From positions 1 to 15,139 of the forward strand of contig JAFRJF010000077.1 of assembly GCA_017432405.1 (NCBI GenBank): a stretch of 15,139 nt of DNA, given 5' to 3'. The DNA is from Clostridia bacterium (GTDB lineage: Bacteria; Bacillota_A; Clostridia; Christensenellales; Aristaeellaceae). Shown in pieces: positions 6,797 to 15,139 of this stretch (its first letter is position 1; each line of letters begins with the position of its first letter). A program made the translations under genes and the position numbers. The notes beneath the pieces were generated by a model that was not told where the DNA came from, did not search any database, and was given only the letters and a program-made list of their open reading frames with translations.

Positions 6797-8500
6797 ATGG
6801 AAAATGAAGTGAGAAAGCCCGCGAACTTTATCGAAGAGTTCATCGAGCAGGACCTGGCCAGCGGCCGGTTTGACCACGTTCAGACCCGCTTCCCGCCGGA
6901 GCCCAACGGTTACCTGCACATCGGCCACTGCAAGGCGCTGTGCGTGGATTTCGGCATTGCCGAAAAGTTTGGCGGCAAGTGCAACCTGCGCTTTGACGAC
7001 ACCAATCCCACCAAGGAGGAGACCGCCTTCGTCGAGGGCATCCAGCGGGACATCGAGTGGCTGGGCTACAAGTGGGACAAGCTCTACTTCGCCTCCGACT
7101 TCTTCGATCGCCTGTATGAGATCGCCAAGGACATGATCCGCCGGGGCGTGGCCTATGTGGACGACCAGAGCCCCGAGGAGATGCGGGCCAATCGCGGCAC
7201 GCTGACCAAGCCCGGCGTGAACAGCCCCTACCGGGACCGTCCCGTGGCGGAGAACCTGGACCTGTTCGAGCGCATGAAGAACGGCGAATTCGAGGAGGGC
7301 AGCCGGGTGCTGCGGGCCAAGATCGACATGGCCAATCCCAACGTGCTGCTGCGCGACCCCACCATGTACCGCATCAACCGCCATACCCATCACCGCACCG
7401 GCGACAAGTGGTGCATCTATCCGATGTACGACTTCCAGCATCCCATCCAGGACGCCATCGAGGGCATCTCCCACTCGCTGTGCTCGCTGGAGTATGAGAT
7501 CCACCGCCCGCTGTACGACTGGTTCGTGGCCAATGCCAACGTCACCGACCAGCCGCCCCGGCAGATCGAGTTCGCCCGCCTGAACATCGAGCGCACCGTG
7601 CTGTCGAAGCGGCACCTGCGCCGTTTGGTGGAGGAGCACGTGGTCTCCGGCTGGGACGATCCCCGCATGCCCACGCTGGTGGCCATGCGCCGCAGGGGCT
7701 ATCCCGCCGCCGCCATCCACGACTTCATGGGCCGCGTGGGCGTGGCCAAGGCCGATTCCGTGGTGGAGGGCAACCTGCTGGACCACTGCGTCCGCGAGGC
7801 GCTGGCCGACACCGCCCCCAGGGCCATGGCCGTGATCAACCCGCTGAAGGTGGTGCTGACCAACTGGCCGGCGGACAAGACCGACATCCTGACCATCGAG
7901 AACCACCCCGACCACCCCGAGTTCGGCACCCGCCAGGTGACCTTTGGCCGGGAGCTGTACATCGAGCGCGAGGACTTCATGGAGGAGCCGGTAAAGAAGT
8001 TCTTCCGCCTGGCTCCCGGCAGGGAGGTCCGGCTGAAGGGCGCGTATATCGTCAAGTGCGAGGACTTCGTCAAGGACGAAAGCGGCGCGATCGTGGAGCT
8101 GCACTGCACCGTGGACCTGGACAGCCGCTCCGGCAGCGAGGGCGCGAACCGCAAGGTCAAGGGCACGCTGCACTGGGTCAACGCCGCCGACGCCGTGCCC
8201 GCCGAGTTCCGGCTGTACGAGCCCATACTGAAGGAGGACGACGACAACGCGGTCACCGTGGACGAGGACGGCAACACAGTGGAAGCCAGTGGCGACTTCA
8301 TGGACAAGCTGAACCCCAACAGCCTGACCGTGGTGAAGGGCTTCTGCGAACCCTGGATCGCCGGCCACGACGTAGGCGCGACCTTCCAGTTCCTGCGCAT
8401 GGGCTACTTCTGCAAGGATCCGGATTCCACCGACGCCCTGCCGGTGTTCAACCGCACCGTGCCGCTGAAGGACAGCTGGGCCAAGGAAGCAAAGAAGTGA
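6797..8500 (+). CDS. glnS: Glutaminyl-tRNA synthetase
   Basis: A 567-residue class I aminoacyl-tRNA synthetase that charges tRNA-Gln with glutamine in the cytoplasm. It is close to the 554 residues of E. coli GlnRS. The start is ATG 6797, after GGGGGAGGA (6782-6790) at 6 nt; an in-frame ATG at 6758 lacks such a site. The Rossmann signature FPPEPNGYLHIGHCKAL holds HIGH at 41-44; NLRFDDTNP follows, and the KMSKS loop is LSKR at 269-272, as in GlnRS. The segment GWDDPRMPTLVAMRRRGY is diagnostic of GlnRS/GluRS-B, and the C-terminal beta-barrel anticodon-binding region (residues about 340-560) follows the GlnRS pattern. Many Gram-positive bacteria lack GlnRS and make Gln-tRNA with GatCAB, so its presence is informative. 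It stands alone, with its own promoter and a terminator hairpin directly after the stop. Confidence 0.96.
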   Translation: MENEVRKPANFIEEFIEQDLASGRFDHVQTRFPPEPNGYLHIGHCKALCVDFGIAEKFGGKCNLRFDDTNPTKEETAFVEGIQRDIEWLGYKWDKLYFASDFFDRLYEIAKDMIRRGVAYVDDQSPEEMRANRGTLTKPGVNSPYRDRPVAENLDLFERMKNGEFEEGSRVLRAKIDMANPNVLLRDPTMYRINRHTHHRTGDKWCIYPMYDFQHPIQDAIEGISHSLCSLEYEIHRPLYDWFVANANVTDQPPRQIEFARLNIERTVLSKRHLRRLVEEHVVSGWDDPRMPTLVAMRRRGYPAAAIHDFMGRVGVAKADSVVEGNLLDHCVREALADTAPRAMAVINPLKVVLTNWPADKTDILTIENHPDHPEFGTRQVTFGRELYIEREDFMEEPVKKFFRLAPGREVRLKGAYIVKCEDFVKDESGAIVELHCTVDLDSRSGSEGANRKVKGTLHWVNAADAVPAEFRLYEPILKEDDDNAVTVDEDGNTVEASGDFMDKLNPNSLTVVKGFCEPWIAGHDVGATFQFLRMGYFCKDPDSTDALPVFNRTVPLKDSWAKEAKK

Positions 8501-8506
8501 AAAACA

Positions 8507-8552
8507 ACAGATACGGGAAAGGACGCCGCAAGGCGTCCTTTCCCGTATCTGT
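8507..8552. terminator. Bidirectional terminator between convergent glnS and nuclease gene
   Basis: A perfect 21-bp stem (8507-8527 with 8532-8552) is closed by a GCAA tetraloop. Read on the minus strand it is followed by TTGTTTTTC, a good U tract for the nuclease gene that ends at 8569. On the plus strand it starts 7 nt after the glnS stop but has no U tract beyond it. It probably serves both genes. Confidence 0.8.
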
Positions 8553-8568
8553 GACGGATGGAGACGTT

Positions 8569-9480
8569 TCAAAGATTAAACTCGCTGTACAGCTGTCTGC
8601 GGTATTCCGGGTCGCTGGCGGCACGAACGGCGTCCTGTTCACGGCCAAGCGAAAGCAGATGCCCGAATAGCACTGCCAGCCGTGCCTCGCCCTTTTGTAC
8701 GCCTTCGACAATGCCCTGCTCACGGCCTTCTACACGGCCTTCTTCGCGGCCTTCTTCGCGGCCTTTTTCGCGGCCTTCTTCGCGGCCTTTTTTGCGGCCT
8801 TGTTCCCAGCCCTGCTTGCGGCCCTGTTCGATCAATTCCTGTTCCCGAAGCATCATGATCATATACTCGTGCCTCCTCTCCTCACTGGATTTGACGTGGT
8901 TGACGGCGTCCTCCAGCTCCCGGCTGAAATCGCCGCTGACGGTGCCGCTGTCGAGATAGCGTATGACCTCCTGCAGTTCGTCGTTGACCGCGCCTGCTGT
9001 ACCTTTGGTGTTGACGATGACCTTCACGGTCTCGTCCCCAAAGGGCAGCTCCGGTTCCTCGATGCAGCGGTTTTCGAAGCGATAGACGATCCGATCCCGC
9101 CCGTAGGGATCGTGATTGCAGATGAATATGATAAACGATTTGCGCAGCCTGGCGTAATCCGCGCCGGGGGAGAGCACGTTCATGTCGATGGCGGACTGGT
9201 AGTAGCGCATGCGCTTGGGCAGCGACCTGTGCCGGGTGGTCTGCACCTCGACGTTGTATATGACGCCGTTCTCGTCCTCGACGTACAGGTCCAGCCGAAT
9301 CCCCTTTGCCTCGAAGCCGCTCTTTACCGTGCGCTGCGGCTCGATGTAGGTGACCTGTCGTATGCGCATGTTTAGTATGCTTTCGATCAATGGGCGGATC
9401 AGCTTCGGGTCCTGCATGACCGTGCCAAACATGTAGTCGTCCATCAACGTCAGGTCTTCCAGCCTGCGATAGGCCTCCAT
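8569..9480 (-). CDS. Rpn-family PD-(D/E)XK nuclease / putative transposase
   Basis: A 303-residue protein of the recombination-promoting nuclease family (PD-(D/E)XK nuclease family transposase). The N-terminus has the family opening LTLMDDYMFGTVM (10-22). The nuclease core shows D64 in GIRLDLYVED and E78-x-Q80 in YNVEVQT, with the following RMRYYQSAID helix, so the catalytic residues look intact. Residues 220-267 are twelve four-residue units of the type G-R-x-x, highly charged and probably helical or coiled. The start is supported by AGGGAGG (in 9488-9496) 8 nt upstream. In the studied E. coli Rpn proteins the role is DNA cleavage that promotes RecA-independent recombination; these genes are often strain-variable. 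It converges with glnS and diverges from rpoB. The role here is unknown. Confidence 0.85.
   Translation of the reverse strand: MEAYRRLEDLTLMDDYMFGTVMQDPKLIRPLIESILNMRIRQVTYIEPQRTVKSGFEAKGIRLDLYVEDENGVIYNVEVQTTRHRSLPKRMRYYQSAIDMNVLSPGADYARLRKSFIIFICNHDPYGRDRIVYRFENRCIEEPELPFGDETVKVIVNTKGTAGAVNDELQEVIRYLDSGTVSGDFSRELEDAVNHVKSSEERRHEYMIMMLREQELIEQGRKQGWEQGRKKGREEGREKGREEGREEGRVEGREQGIVEGVQKGEARLAVLFGHLLSLGREQDAVRAASDPEYRRQLYSEFNL
8692..8823. repeat. 12-bp in-frame tandem repeat in the nuclease gene
   Basis: About eleven 12-bp units (plus-strand type GCGGCCTTCTTC) encode G-R-x-x tetrads, for example GREE, GREK, GREE, GREE. Units in the middle differ by only one or two bases; the outer ones are degenerate. 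Gain or loss of units keeps the frame, so length variation among strains is expected. Confidence 0.85.
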
Positions 9481-9504
9481 AAGCGCCGCCTCCCTTCCAT
9501 TTCT

Positions 9505-9533
9505 ATTTTATCACGTCCCACTGGTATAGGCAA
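9505..9533 (-). promoter_or_regulatory. Promoter for the Rpn-type nuclease gene
   Basis: On the minus strand, TTGCCT (9528-9533) and TAAAAT (9505-9510) are 17 nt apart, with TGA directly before the -10 (an extended -10). Transcription would start near 9498, giving a very short leader that just includes the ribosome site. Confidence 0.55.
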
Positions 9534-9754
9534 GAAGAAAATGCAGGGGGATGAATGCGGGGGATGGATGTGCCTGCCGATGCTATTTATGAAGTAATTC
9601 AAATCAAAAATAATTCAAGATGCAATTATTCGTTCATATTATAAATTCAACTGAAGACCTTACTTTTTGTGAATTCCTTCCGGGATTCCTGTTAAATTTT
9701 GAAATTCAGTGGAAAAAAGGCCGGTGTGTGCCCCGAAATCGGGGCTGGTGGGTC

Positions 9755-9783
9755 TTGACAATCAGAAACCGTTATGATATAGT
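9755..9783 (+). promoter_or_regulatory. Strong promoter for rpoBC
   Basis: A consensus TTGACA (9755-9760), a 17-nt spacer and TATAGT (9778-9783), preceded directly by TGA (extended -10). This is the best promoter in the window. The predicted start near 9790 leaves about 200 nt before the rpoB start codon. Confidence 0.85.
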
Positions 9784-9989
9784 TTTATATTACGTTAGTA
9801 TGGCCCAAAAGCCGCTTTCGCAGCCAAAATGCCGAAATCAACGGGGTTTTCGGGGAAGGGCGCCTTCGTTTCAACGCTGAAAATTCACATTGAAATTACG
9901 CTTTAACCGAAAAACAACAATGATGCTCGCGCAGGCGGGCTGCCGTCAGTGAGCGCGGCATGACGATGATGTAAGGGGTGATTAAGGGT

Positions 9990-13784
<3,795 letters not shown>

Positions 13785-13827
13785 TTACCGATTGTTAGCT
13801 GACTGAATTCAGGCTGGCAGAAAGCGA

Positions 13828-15139
<1,312 letters not shown>

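Larger units (their letters stand above)
9481..9989. other. 509-nt AT-rich divergent gap and rpoB leader
   Basis: It holds the nuclease promoter on one side and the rpoB promoter on the other. The section 9590-9720 is much richer in AT than the genes and carries repeated AATTCA motifs (9596, 9612, 9644, 9703 and again 9882). A small hairpin (CCCCG 9731-9735 with CGGGG 9740-9744) lies just before the rpoB -35. The rpoB transcript would have a leader of about 200 nt with short potential stems (CCGAAA 9832-9837 with TTTCGG 9848-9853; TGCCG 9941-9945 with CGGCA 9956-9960). I recognise no known riboswitch or ribosomal-protein leader. An 86-codon open frame at 9620-9880 is not credible. Confidence 0.6.

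Noticed and set aside
8692..8823. Regular short repeats that might suggest a CRISPR array
   Set aside because: The period is 12 bp with no distinct spacers, and the units are in frame with the nuclease coding sequence.
9620..9880. 86-codon plus-strand open frame upstream of rpoB
   Set aside because: No ribosome site, no recognisable domain, and it spans the rpoB promoter. The composition shifts abruptly from AT-rich to Arg-rich across it.

Overview
The window is a stretch of bacterial chromosome with GC-rich coding DNA and AT-rich gaps. Strong AGGAGG-type ribosome sites, sigma-A promoters, a B. subtilis-like RpoB rifampicin region and a Na+-pumping oxaloacetate decarboxylase all fit an anaerobic, GC-rich member of the Clostridia. 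This placement is inferred from sequence style only; no rRNA or other taxonomic marker is present.

Layout. (1) 1-3293, + strand: the end of a Na+-translocating decarboxylase operon, in the order biotin carrier protein (5' end missing), membrane beta subunit OadB, carboxyltransferase alpha subunit OadA without its own biotin domain. A strong hairpin terminator follows. Together these would take CO2 from oxaloacetate onto biotin and release it at OadB, coupled to Na+ export. (2) 3508-6379, + strand: two tandem CapA-family proteins, one with a cleavable signal peptide and one with a membrane anchor and an extra C-terminal tail. They share a nearly identical 148-nt block. The second has its own consensus promoter with an inverted repeat just upstream of the -35 box. 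(3) 6380-6796: a gap holding a palindrome, a probable C-terminal relic of a nuclease/ATPase-type gene on the minus strand, and an extended -10 promoter for glnS. (4) 6797-8500, + strand: glutaminyl-tRNA synthetase. (5) 8569-9480, minus strand: an Rpn-type PD-(D/E)XK nuclease with a run of Gly-Arg-rich tetrads. It converges on glnS across a shared 21-bp hairpin. (6) 9481-9989: an AT-rich gap with divergent promoters for the nuclease and for rpoB. (7) 9990-15139, + strand: rpoB and the first 384 codons of rpoC, which starts at UUG.

The most unusual DNA is a family of 7-bp tandem arrays (consensus CCTRTTS) lying inside two unrelated operons, between oadB and oadA and between rpoB and rpoC. In both places a second, inverted array lets the transcript fold into a hairpin. 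I found no CRISPR array, tRNA, rRNA, complete insertion sequence or obvious defence island. Apart from these elements, the region is mostly housekeeping.
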